The notes below the pieces were generated by a model. It was given only the letters and a program-made list of their open reading frames with translations, was not told the origin of the DNA and did no database searches. A stretch of 5,021 nt of DNA from an uncultured Eubacteriales bacterium (GTDB taxonomy: Bacteria; Bacillota; Clostridia; Lachnospirales; CAG-274). The translations under genes and the position numbers were made by a program. Shown here in pieces: positions 1-5,021 of the stretch (positions are counted from its first letter, which is position 1; the number at the start of each line of letters is the position of its first letter). The stretch spans positions 1-5,021 of the forward strand of contig CABUWB010000169.1 of NCBI GenBank assembly GCA_902495025.1, written 5' to 3'.

Positions 1-313
1 AAACAAGCGTCAGCGGCCCAGGCCAAAAAGCGTCCATAAGTATTTTTGCCTTAGAACTCACACTCTTAACCAGCGGAGCAAGCTCGCTTATATCTGAAAT
101 ATGGGCAATAAGCGGATTGTCCGATGGACGTCCCTTTGCCGCATAAATTTTTTTTGCCGCCTCTCTGTCAAGTGCGTTTCCACCCAGTCCGTAAACGGTT
201 TCCGTAGGAAAAGCCACAAGGCCGCCGTTTTTTATAATATCAGCAGCCTTAGCTATAACATCACTATTAAGGGAAGGATTTTCCCCATCTACTTCACAAA
301 ATAAAGTATCCAA
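1..313 (-). CDS. tsaC: Threonylcarbamoyl-AMP synthase (TsaC/Sua5/YwlC family), N-terminal part, cut by window start
   Basis: This family makes threonylcarbamoyl-AMP from threonine, bicarbonate and ATP in the cytoplasm, the first step of the universal t6A37 modification of ANN-decoding tRNAs. The 104 visible residues read without a stop to position 1. They carry the family signature: AFPTETVYGLGG at about residues 34-45, KIYAAKGRPSDNPL at about 55-68 with the substrate-binding K-x-R, and FWPGPLTLV at about 96-104. The SxN motif and C-terminus lie outside the window, so it is not possible to say whether a Sua5-type extra domain is present. The start is taken as TTG at 313-311, which puts PTETVYG at almost the same distance from the N-terminus as I recall for Bacillus YwlC. 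No in-frame ATG or GTG exists nearby; an upstream in-frame TTG at 337-335 would overlap the preceding gene. Only 2 bp separate it from the SEC-C stop, and no good Shine-Dalgarno is seen, so translational coupling is inferred. Confidence 0.9.
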   Translation of the reverse strand, partial: MDTLFCEVDGENPSLNSDVIAKAADIIKNGGLVAFPTETVYGLGGNALDREAAKKIYAAKGRPSDNPLIAHISDISELAPLVKSVSSKAKILMDAFWPGPLTLV

Positions 314-315
314 AA

Positions 316-819
316 TTACTTCGCCGCCCCACAGCAATGCTTATATTTCTTGCCGCTGCCGCAAGGACATGGGTCGTTTCTGCCCACCTTATGCTCCTTA
401 ACAACAGTGGTGGACTTCTTCTGCTCCTTATAGAAAGCCTTTAACTGCTCCTCAGTGAAAATATTGCTCCACTGTGGCAGTGAGTAAAGGTGGTCTGCCT
501 TGTACTCAACCATCTTCTTATAAAGTGTTTCAAAATCAATCTTAACACAAACCTCTGTATCCTCAGTCATGTTTTCAAGCTCAATCTGAGGGTCCTGTGT
601 ATCGTTGATACCGTCAACAAAGCCAAGAATGTATACAGGGTTCATGTCAAACTTTTCAGCAAGCTCCTTAACTGTGCCCTTTACCTCTGTAGCCTTGTTT
701 TCAAGAATATACTCATAAATCTTCTGCTCTCTTGGAAGATAATCATTCCAAAGTCTGTCGTTAATTCTTCCGTCACGATTGTACGCAGTACCAAACCACT
801 GCTCGTATAAAGTTGCCAT
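316..819 (-). CDS. SEC-C metal-binding domain protein, 167 aa, function unknown
   Basis: The C-terminal 20 residues form a SEC-C zinc-binding module like that at the end of SecA: VGRNDPCPCGSGKKYKHCC at residues 145-163, with ligands C151, C153, C162 and C163 in the spacing CxCx8CC. Residues 1-140 form an acidic, mostly helical domain with no motif I recognise (GTVKELAEKF near 48-57, FVDGIND near 67-73). I recall short proteins of this build in Clostridia but know no experimental role; SEC-C tails elsewhere bind zinc and contact SecB or ribosomes, so a link to translation or protein handling is only a guess. The ATG at 819-817 has an AGGAGGA site at 834-828, 8 nt upstream. The gene leads an operon with tsaC, whose start is 2 bp past its stop, and has its own promoter at 899-927. 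There is no signal peptide or membrane segment, so the protein should be cytosolic. Confidence 0.88.
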   Translation of the reverse strand: MATLYEQWFGTAYNRDGRINDRLWNDYLPREQKIYEYILENKATEVKGTVKELAEKFDMNPVYILGFVDGINDTQDPQIELENMTEDTEVCVKIDFETLYKKMVEYKADHLYSLPQWSNIFTEEQLKAFYKEQKKSTTVVKEHKVGRNDPCPCGSGKKYKHCCGAAK

Positions 820-898
820 TTATACTTTCCTCCTAAGTTTTCACTATATTAATTATGAAAAGGGTATAGTTCCCCCAAATTCATTATATAACATCATC

Positions 899-927
899 AT
901 TTTACACTAAAATAAAGCTCTTGTCAA
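899..927 (-). promoter_or_regulatory. Sigma-A type promoter for the SEC-C/tsaC operon
   Basis: On the minus strand a perfect -35 TTGACA (927-922) is followed after exactly 17 bp by TAAAAT (904-899), a 5/6 match to the -10 consensus. Transcription would begin near 892, leaving a leader of about 70 nt before the SEC-C ATG. A TATAAT at 888-883 is a possible alternative -10 but has no good -35. The promoter sits in the gap after radA, so the SEC-C/tsaC pair need not depend on read-through. Confidence 0.7.
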
Positions 928-952
928 TTATAAGTACGTACACCGCTTATAA
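928..952. repeat. Inverted repeat TTATAAG-N11-CTTATAA beside the -35 box
   Basis: Perfect 7 bp arms (928-934 and 946-952) flank an 11 bp centre that contains the palindrome GTACGTAC (934-941, its first G shared with the left arm). The repeat ends directly against the -35 hexamer of the SEC-C/tsaC promoter and covers the radA stop codon at 947-949. It could be an operator for a dimeric regulator or a weak stem-loop at the end of the radA message. With AT-only arms apart from one G/C pair and no T-run after it, it is a poor intrinsic terminator. A role is inferred, not shown. Confidence 0.45.
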
Positions 953-2308
953 AGCCAGACTAAGCAGCTGTTCAACATTCCTTGCGCCAAGCACCTTAAT
1001 GCCCTTTACCTTAGCCGCCTCTTTGAGGTTAGCCTCGGGCAGTATACAGCAGGTAAAGCCCAGCTTTGCAGCCTCACTTACCCTTTTTTCAGCCATAGCA
1101 ACCGCTCTCAGCTCGCCTGTAAGACCAATTTCACCAAAGGCAATAAGTCCGCTGTCCGCCTGTTTATTTGTATAGGCAGATGCTATTGCAAGCAGCACCG
1201 CAGCATCAAGCGACGGCTCTGCAATTTTTATACCGCCTGTCAGGTTTACATACACATCATAGTTTGAAAGCTGCATATTTGCACGCTTTTCAAGTACGGC
1301 AATAAGCAGCACCACCCTGTTGTAGTCCATACCTGTTGCCATGCGCCTTGGCATACCAAAACTTGTATAGCTCACAAGGGACTGCACCTCAATAAGCAGC
1401 GGTCTTGTGCCCTCCATGCTGCACGTTACAACAGAACCTGCCACATTTTCCGCCCTGCCCGTAAGCATAAATTCGGACGGGTTTTCAATCTCTTTAAGAC
1501 CCATGTCGCACATTTCAAAAACGCCTATCTCGTTTGTACTGCCAAAGCGGTTTTTAACCGCTCTGAGCATACGGTAGCTGGCACGTTTTTCACCCTCAAA
1601 GTAAAGCACTGTATCCACCATGTGTTCAAGCATACGTGGGCCTGCCAGCGCACCCTCTTTGGTAACATGACCTACTATTATAACCGAAATATTGCTGCGC
1701 TTGCCAATGTGCATAATGCGGGAGGTTGCCTCCCTTATCTGCGTAACAGAGCCCGGCGCGGAGGGAATTTCCTCAATAAACACCGTCTGTATGGAGTCTA
1801 TGACAACAAGGTCTGGCTGCTCGGCAGCAATAGTTGCTTCTATTATATTAAGGCTCGTTTCGGGCAGAATTGAAAGCATAGGCGTTGTTATACCAAGCCT
1901 GTCGGCACGCATTTTTATCTGCTGTGCGGACTCCTCACCGCTTACGTAAAGCACTCTCTTGTTCTGTCCGCCAATTGTATTGCATATCTGTAAAATAAGG
2001 GTAGACTTACCTATACCGGGGTCGCCGCCAACAAGCACAAGCGAGCCCTGCACAATGCCGCCGCCGAGTACCCTGTCAAGCTCCGCCATACCAGTACCGA
2101 TACGCTCACTTTCAAGAGGCTTGATATTGTCAAGCTGCTGCGGCACTGCCGCCCTTGACGGCTGTATGGTATTGTTTCTTGTACCCTCGGGCGCCTGCGT
2201 TACCTCCTCAAAGGTAGAAAAGCTGCCGCAGTCGGGGCATTTGCCAAGCCACTTTACCGTTTCATACCCGCAGTTATTGCAGACATACTTTGTCTTTATT
2301 TTAGCCAT
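947..2308 (-). CDS. radA: DNA repair protein RadA (Sms), full length
   Basis: RadA is a hexameric RecA-related ATPase and DNA helicase that drives branch migration and extends D-loops during homologous recombination, repair and natural transformation. All hallmark parts are present in 453 residues, the usual length. An N-terminal C4 zinc finger has C10, C13, C24 and C27. Walker A is GGDPGIGKST at 94-103 (K101), Walker B ends LVVID near 167-171, and the RadA-specific KNRFG motif is at 252-256. The C-terminal Lon-protease-like domain (about 285-453) has EPSLDAA at 364-370, where active Lon proteases have a catalytic serine context, so it is a structural rather than proteolytic domain, as usual for RadA. 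The ATG at 2308-2306 begins MAKIKTKYVC as expected, yet only AT-rich sequence precedes it and no Shine-Dalgarno is visible. The upstream gene's stop lies 14 bp away, so coupling is likely. No clear terminator follows. Confidence 0.98.
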   Translation of the reverse strand: MAKIKTKYVCNNCGYETVKWLGKCPDCGSFSTFEEVTQAPEGTRNNTIQPSRAAVPQQLDNIKPLESERIGTGMAELDRVLGGGIVQGSLVLVGGDPGIGKSTLILQICNTIGGQNKRVLYVSGEESAQQIKMRADRLGITTPMLSILPETSLNIIEATIAAEQPDLVVIDSIQTVFIEEIPSAPGSVTQIREATSRIMHIGKRSNISVIIVGHVTKEGALAGPRMLEHMVDTVLYFEGEKRASYRMLRAVKNRFGSTNEIGVFEMCDMGLKEIENPSEFMLTGRAENVAGSVVTCSMEGTRPLLIEVQSLVSYTSFGMPRRMATGMDYNRVVLLIAVLEKRANMQLSNYDVYVNLTGGIKIAEPSLDAAVLLAIASAYTNKQADSGLIAFGEIGLTGELRAVAMAEKRVSEAAKLGFTCCILPEANLKEAAKVKGIKVLGARNVEQLLSLAL

Positions 2309-2322
2309 AATTCATTTAATTA

Positions 2323-2733
2323 TCAGTGCTTTTCAATCTTAACGCTCTTTGGCTGCGCGTTAAGCTCTGCACTGAAGTTAATCTTGCCTGCAACATTTGT
2401 CTTAATTTTACCGAGGTTTACATCATCAACATAAATTGTGTACTCGGTTGCGCTTTCAAGCTCCAGTGTAATCTGTGTATCACCCATACCCTCAATTGTA
2501 AAGGTGGTTACACCCTCGCCAACGCTCATATTGTGTACCGTTGCGCCCGGTACGGTTTCAATAAGCAGCTTGGAATTTTTTTCAATACGTGTAACCTGCT
2601 TATGTGTTCTTAATGTATACAGGTCACCGCCAACTTTATAATCATCAACCTTCTGCTTTGCCTCAACCTCATAGTTGCCAAAGCTAATTGTACCATTTTC
2701 CTCAATACGGATGTTTTCATTAATAACTGACAT
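2323..2733 (-). CDS. Conserved clostridial protein of unknown function, 136 aa
   Basis: I cannot assign a function. The protein is hydrophilic, lacks cysteine and has no signal peptide or transmembrane segment. It is rich in alternating beta-type stretches (TISFGNYEVEAK at 15-26, VTTFTIEGMGDTQITLELES at 75-94, TEYTIYVDDVNLGKIKT at 96-112), suggesting a small beta-sandwich. The pattern GDLYTLRTHKQVTRIEKN near 36-53 resembles short Lachnospiraceae proteins that I recall carrying the label 'endosialidase'; nothing here supports catalysis, and that name should not be transferred. The ATG at 2733-2731 has an AGGAGGA site at 2747-2741, 7 nt upstream, so it is well translated in principle. It is the first gene of an inferred operon with radA, 14 bp downstream, under the extended -10 promoter at 2778-2806. 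The shared operon is the only hint of a link to recombination. Confidence 0.85.
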   Translation of the reverse strand: MSVINENIRIEENGTISFGNYEVEAKQKVDDYKVGGDLYTLRTHKQVTRIEKNSKLLIETVPGATVHNMSVGEGVTTFTIEGMGDTQITLELESATEYTIYVDDVNLGKIKTNVAGKINFSAELNAQPKSVKIEKH

Positions 2734-2755
2734 TTTCTTTTCCTCCTAAGATGTC

Positions 2756-2828
2756 ATTAAAAATTTTATTTACCACAATTATAACAAAAAACGATAATTT
2801 TGTACATATCAATTTTATTAAAAATTTT
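2756..2828. repeat. Pair of 12 bp AT-only direct repeats (ATTAAAAATTTT)
   Basis: Identical copies lie at 2756-2767 and 2817-2828, 61 bp start to start, bracketing the minus-strand promoter at 2778-2806. They contain A-tract/T-tract blocks that would bend DNA. In such AT-rich spacer the match could be chance, so a regulatory role is a guess. Confidence 0.35.
2778..2806 (-). promoter_or_regulatory. Extended -10 promoter for the 136-aa gene and radA
   Basis: The minus strand reads TGT-TATAAT, a perfect TGn extended -10 (2786-2778). A weaker -35, TGTACA (2806-2801, 4/6 to consensus), lies 17 bp upstream. Extended -10 promoters tolerate poor -35 boxes. The start would be near 2771, giving a leader of about 37 nt before the ATG at 2733. 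Confidence 0.65.
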
Positions 2829-2847
2829 TTAATTCACGTTATTTCGA

Positions 2848-2876
2848 TTGACTTTTCATCGTTAAAAGTATAACAT
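2848..2876 (+). promoter_or_regulatory. Sigma-A type promoter for rsuA and the transglutaminase gene
   Basis: TTGACT (2848-2853, 5/6) is followed after 17 bp by TAACAT (2871-2876, 4/6); TATAAC two bases earlier is an alternative -10 at 15 bp. Initiation near 2883 leaves a leader of only about 23 nt. The ATG at 2888, which would add six residues to rsuA, would then be almost at the 5' end with no room for its own ribosome site. Confidence 0.55.
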
Positions 2877-2894
2877 AATTATAAGAAATGCAAC

Positions 2895-2899
2895 GGAGG
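2895..2899 (+). promoter_or_regulatory. Ribosome binding site that fixes the rsuA start
   Basis: GGAGG lies 6 nt before the ATG at 2906 and inside the six-codon extension that would begin at ATG 2888. This favours 2906 as the start, as does the family-typical N-terminus, in which the S4 domain begins within a few residues (MPLLRLDKLL). Confidence 0.85.
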
Positions 2900-2905
2900 T
2901 TAAAT

Positions 2906-3628
2906 ATGCCGCTTTTAAGACTTGACAAGCTGCTTTCCGACGCAGGCGTTGGCACACGCAGCGAGGTTAAACAGCTTATAAAAAAGGGACGTGTCAGCGT
3001 GGACGGCAAAAGGGCGTCCGACCCTGCCGCCAAAACCGACACCGCCGCAATTATACAGATAGACGGCAGCAGAATAAGCTACAGCCGCTTTATATATCTT
3101 ATGCTTAATAAGCCCGACGGGGTGATAAGCGCAACTGAGGATAAAACCGAAAAAACCGTAATTGACCTGCTAGATGAGCCTTACTCAAATATGGAGCTTT
3201 TCCCCGTAGGCAGGCTTGACAAGGATACGCTGGGTCTTATTATACTCACCAATGACGGCGAGTTTGCGCACAGCACGCTTTCACCCAAAAAGCACGTTGC
3301 AAAAACCTATTATGTAGAGGCAGATGGCAGCTTTAAGGACGGTATTGCCGCACGTTTCAGGGACGGCCTCACTCTTGCCGACGGCTATGTATGCAAAAGT
3401 GCAGAGCTTGATATAACCGAGCATAGTGAAAGCGGCATTAAAGCATACCTTACAATAACTGAGGGCAAATATCATCAGGTTAAAAGAATGTTTGCAGCAG
3501 AGGGCGGCAGGGTAACCCTGCTTAAAAGGACAGCCTTTGGTGAAATTACGCTTGACAGTGAGCTTAAAGCGGGACAATACCGCCCACTTAACGAAAGCGA
3601 GCTTGACTATATTGCCTCATTAAAATAG
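2906..3628 (+). CDS. rsuA: 16S rRNA pseudouridine synthase, RsuA family, 240 aa
   Basis: The enzyme isomerises a uridine in small-subunit rRNA to pseudouridine (U516 in E. coli numbering) during ribosome assembly. An N-terminal S4 RNA-binding domain spans about residues 4-50 (RLDKLLSDAG, then IKKGRVSVDGK). The catalytic domain begins near 62 (FIYLMLNKPDGVISAT). The family motif GRLDKDTLGLIILTNDGE is at 102-119, with the catalytic aspartate at D105; KTYY follows at 133-136 and EGKYHQVKRMF at 186-196. Length and motif order match Firmicutes RsuA better than RluB, which has GRLDxNT-type variation and is longer, but the exact target base cannot be read from sequence. The start at 2906 is set by GGAGG at 2895-2899; starting at 2888 would add MQRRLN. 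It heads an operon with the secreted transglutaminase-like gene 19 bp downstream and is transcribed away from the 136-aa/radA unit. Confidence 0.93.
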   Translation: MPLLRLDKLLSDAGVGTRSEVKQLIKKGRVSVDGKRASDPAAKTDTAAIIQIDGSRISYSRFIYLMLNKPDGVISATEDKTEKTVIDLLDEPYSNMELFPVGRLDKDTLGLIILTNDGEFAHSTLSPKKHVAKTYYVEADGSFKDGIAARFRDGLTLADGYVCKSAELDITEHSESGIKAYLTITEGKYHQVKRMFAAEGGRVTLLKRTAFGEITLDSELKAGQYRPLNESELDYIASLK

Positions 3629-3647
3629 TAAAAACAGGAGAATTGAT

Positions 3648-4775
3648 ATGACTAAAACCTTGAAAACAGCACTCCTTACGCTATGTACGATATGTGTGCT
3701 GAATACCGACATACAGGCAGCGCCCGCCTTTGAAACCGCAGGCGAGCTTTTTGAATGTCTGCTTGCCGCCGCAGAGGGCAACATAAAAACACAGTATGAG
3801 CTGCCAAACGTCATCACCTCACCCGAACAGTGGAAAAGGGAGATAACACAGGCAAACGAGAGCCTTACGCATTCAATAACGCTTAATATAGCCGATTTTG
3901 ACGAGGATATCTACAACCTTAAAAATATATCCGACTACAATATTTCAATTTCGGCAGAGGGTATGATAAGACGTGATACGGCAAATATAACCTACACCTT
4001 TACATATTCGCCAAATTACCGCATACTGCGTGCCTTTGAGGACAAAAGCCTGCGCAGCACGCTTACCGCAGATGAGCTTGCCGCACTTATGAGGGCTTAC
4101 GCAATAACAGATGAAATAATAACCGCCGATATGACGGATTATGAAAAGGAGCTTGCAATACACAATTACATTGTTGCAAACTACCGCTATGATATTGATG
4201 CCGTACAGAGTGAACAGGCAAATGTTGTGCGCACCCACTCCATTACAGGTATGCTGCTTGATGGAAAGGGTGTTTGTGAGGCATACTCCAATACCTTTAT
4301 GCTGCTGTGCCGCATGGCAGGGCTTAACTGTACGCTTGCAACAGGCATGCTTGACGGTACAAAGCACCAGTGGAACATTGTGGAGCTGAACGGCGAATAT
4401 TATAACGTGGATTTGACCTCAAACGACCCTGTTCCAGATTTAAAGGGCAGGGTACGCTACAACTATTTTAATGTAAGCGATGATGAAATATCACAAACCC
4501 ACACTCTTTATAATACCAACATTAAATGTACAGGCGCAAGGTACAACTATTATAGCTATAACAACCTTACCGTATCAAGCAGAGAGGATTTGCTCATTCT
4601 GCTAAACGACAAGCTCGACAGGGGCATAAGGGATATAACTTTTAAAACGACAGGCGGTTATATACTCTATGATGCAGAGGATATAAAATCTGCCGCAGAG
4701 GGCAGGGAGCTTTATAATATCCTTATTACCGGTGAATACGGCAAAGAGGGTATATTTAACGTAAGCTTCAGTTAG
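3648..4775 (+). CDS. Secreted transglutaminase-like (papain-fold) protein, 375 aa
   Basis: The N-terminus looks like a Sec signal peptide: K3 and K6, a hydrophobic core at about 8-18, and a likely cleavage after DIQA (residues 21-24). No lipobox is present, so release or loose wall association is expected. The transglutaminase core runs from about 165 to 265. It has GVCEAYSNTFMLLCRMAG around C210, HQWNIVELNGEYYNVD with H240 and D255, giving the complete Cys-His-Asp triad. Bacterial members act as peptidases or crosslinkers of proteins or peptidoglycan; the substrate here is unknown. Two flanking segments, about 55-122 and 308-375, resemble each other and may be a duplicated beta-rich domain. 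There are no SLH, LPXTG or SH3b anchors. ATG 3648 has AGGAG at 3636-3640, 7 nt upstream. It lies 19 bp after rsuA with no promoter between, so co-transcription is likely although the roles are unrelated. Confidence 0.9.
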   Translation: MTKTLKTALLTLCTICVLNTDIQAAPAFETAGELFECLLAAAEGNIKTQYELPNVITSPEQWKREITQANESLTHSITLNIADFDEDIYNLKNISDYNISISAEGMIRRDTANITYTFTYSPNYRILRAFEDKSLRSTLTADELAALMRAYAITDEIITADMTDYEKELAIHNYIVANYRYDIDAVQSEQANVVRTHSITGMLLDGKGVCEAYSNTFMLLCRMAGLNCTLATGMLDGTKHQWNIVELNGEYYNVDLTSNDPVPDLKGRVRYNYFNVSDDEISQTHTLYNTNIKCTGARYNYYSYNNLTVSSREDLLILLNDKLDRGIRDITFKTTGGYILYDAEDIKSAAEGRELYNILITGEYGKEGIFNVSFS

Positions 4776-4832
4776 AAATAAATTGTAGGCTGCTACATTA
4801 AAACATATATTATTTAAGGGTGGTAAATTAGA

Positions 4833-4860
4833 GTTTAGCGGTGTAAATTAACACCTAAAC
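4833..4860 (+). terminator. Imperfect stem-loop after the rsuA/transglutaminase operon
   Basis: GTTTA-GC-GGTGT, a 6 nt loop AAATTA, then ACACC-TAAAC form two 5 bp helices separated by a 2 nt bulge. It starts 57 bp past the stop codon. No T-run follows, so it is at best a weak intrinsic terminator; it may instead stabilise the 3' end of the message. A smaller hairpin TGTAG-GCTG-CTACA lies at 4784-4797. Confidence 0.3.
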
Positions 4861-4869
4861 ATTTCAATC

Positions 4870-4945
4870 GTAGGGGCGGCAACCTGCCGCCCGTCAAGCA
4901 TCGCAATATGTTCAACATTCGGGCGGATATGGAATCCGCCCCTAC
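4870..4945. repeat. 76 bp composite palindrome with 10 bp terminal inverted repeats (REP/MITE-like)
   Basis: GTAGGGGCGG (4870-4879) is exactly complementary to CCGCCCCTAC (4936-4945). Each half also folds alone: 4874-4881 pairs with 4885-4892 (8 bp, 3 nt loop), and 4921-4928 pairs with 4934-4941 (8 bp, 5 nt loop). Inner arms CCGCCCG (4887-4893) and CGGGCGG (4920-4926) can pair with each other as well, giving an alternative long hairpin around an AT-rich 26 nt centre. The GC content is far above the surrounding spacer, which is a sign of insertion. No protein is encoded and no target duplication is clear. From memory, GTAGGGGCGG...CCGCCCCTAC palindromes are dispersed in many Clostridia and Cyanobacteria genomes; I cannot test copy number here. 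It may also help end transcription from the plus-strand operon. Confidence 0.7.
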
Positions 4946-5021
4946 AAGTTAATTACAACGTTAATTTATTTTTTCGCAAATTTGTCTTGTACGCAAGGTA
5001 TTCAAACAAACCAATATTTAA

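Noticed and set aside
861..876. GGG/CCC symmetry near the SEC-C leader that could look like a terminator or attenuator on the minus strand.
   Set aside because: Only three G-C pairs can form around a 7 nt loop, and the T-run is short and interrupted.
1622..2342. Several plus-strand open frames of about 80-130 codons opposite radA.
   Set aside because: They lie wholly or almost wholly antisense to radA, have no ribosome sites or known motifs, and mirror the codon bias of the real gene.
2888..2905. Upstream ATG giving rsuA six extra residues.
   Set aside because: The GGAGG ribosome site lies inside this extension and is correctly spaced from the ATG at 2906; the extension is not typical of the family.
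3945..4367. A 140-codon minus-strand frame opposite the transglutaminase gene, rich in Cys and His.
   Set aside because: Its composition is what antisense to this coding sequence would give, and it has no promoter, ribosome site or domain.
4953..5021. Open minus-strand frame of 22 codons running off the window end and stopping at 4955-4953, which could be the tail of a converging gene (contains FEYLAYKTNL).
   Set aside because: It is too short to tell from chance in AT-rich DNA, has no motif I can name, and its start is outside the window. Sequence beyond 5021 would settle it.
4734..5021. Possible CRISPR, tRNA or riboswitch content in the 3' spacer.
   Set aside because: There are no regularly spaced repeats, no cloverleaf with a TTCRA arm, and no recognised aptamer; the visible structure is accounted for by the simple palindromes.

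Overview
The window looks like chromosomal DNA from a low-to-moderate GC Bacillota, most likely class Clostridia (Lachnospiraceae or Oscillospiraceae type). The evidence is strong AGGAGG-type ribosome binding sites, sigma-A promoters of the TTGACA/TATAAT kind in very AT-rich gaps, a clostridial-style short SEC-C protein next to a threonylcarbamoyl-AMP synthase, and a small clostridial orphan protein upstream of radA. I cannot name the genus.

Layout. Positions 1-2733 are read on the minus strand and 2906-4775 on the plus strand, diverging from an AT-rich region at 2734-2905. The minus side has two transcription units. The first is a 136-residue protein of unknown function (2323-2733) followed 14 bp later by radA (947-2308), driven by an extended -10 promoter at 2778-2806. 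The second is a SEC-C zinc-binding protein (316-819) followed 2 bp later by the 5' part of tsaC (1-313, TTG start, cut by the window edge). It has its own promoter at 899-927, just past the end of radA and flanked by an inverted repeat. The plus side is one apparent two-gene operon: rsuA, an S4-domain 16S rRNA pseudouridine synthase (start corrected to 2906), and a secreted transglutaminase-like protein (3648-4775).

Positions 4776-5021 hold no convincing gene. They contain a weak stem-loop (4833-4860) and a 76 bp GC-rich composite palindrome (4870-4945) with perfect 10 bp terminal inverted repeats, each half folding into its own hairpin. It resembles a REP- or MITE-type dispersed element.

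Functionally this is mostly housekeeping: DNA recombination and repair (RadA), tRNA t6A formation (TsaC) and ribosome modification (RsuA), plus one exported enzyme. There is no sign of a defence system, prophage, CRISPR array or biosynthetic cluster. The least explained items are the composite palindrome, the possible duplicated domain flanking the transglutaminase core, the inverted repeat against the SEC-C/tsaC promoter, and the absence of a ribosome binding site for radA.
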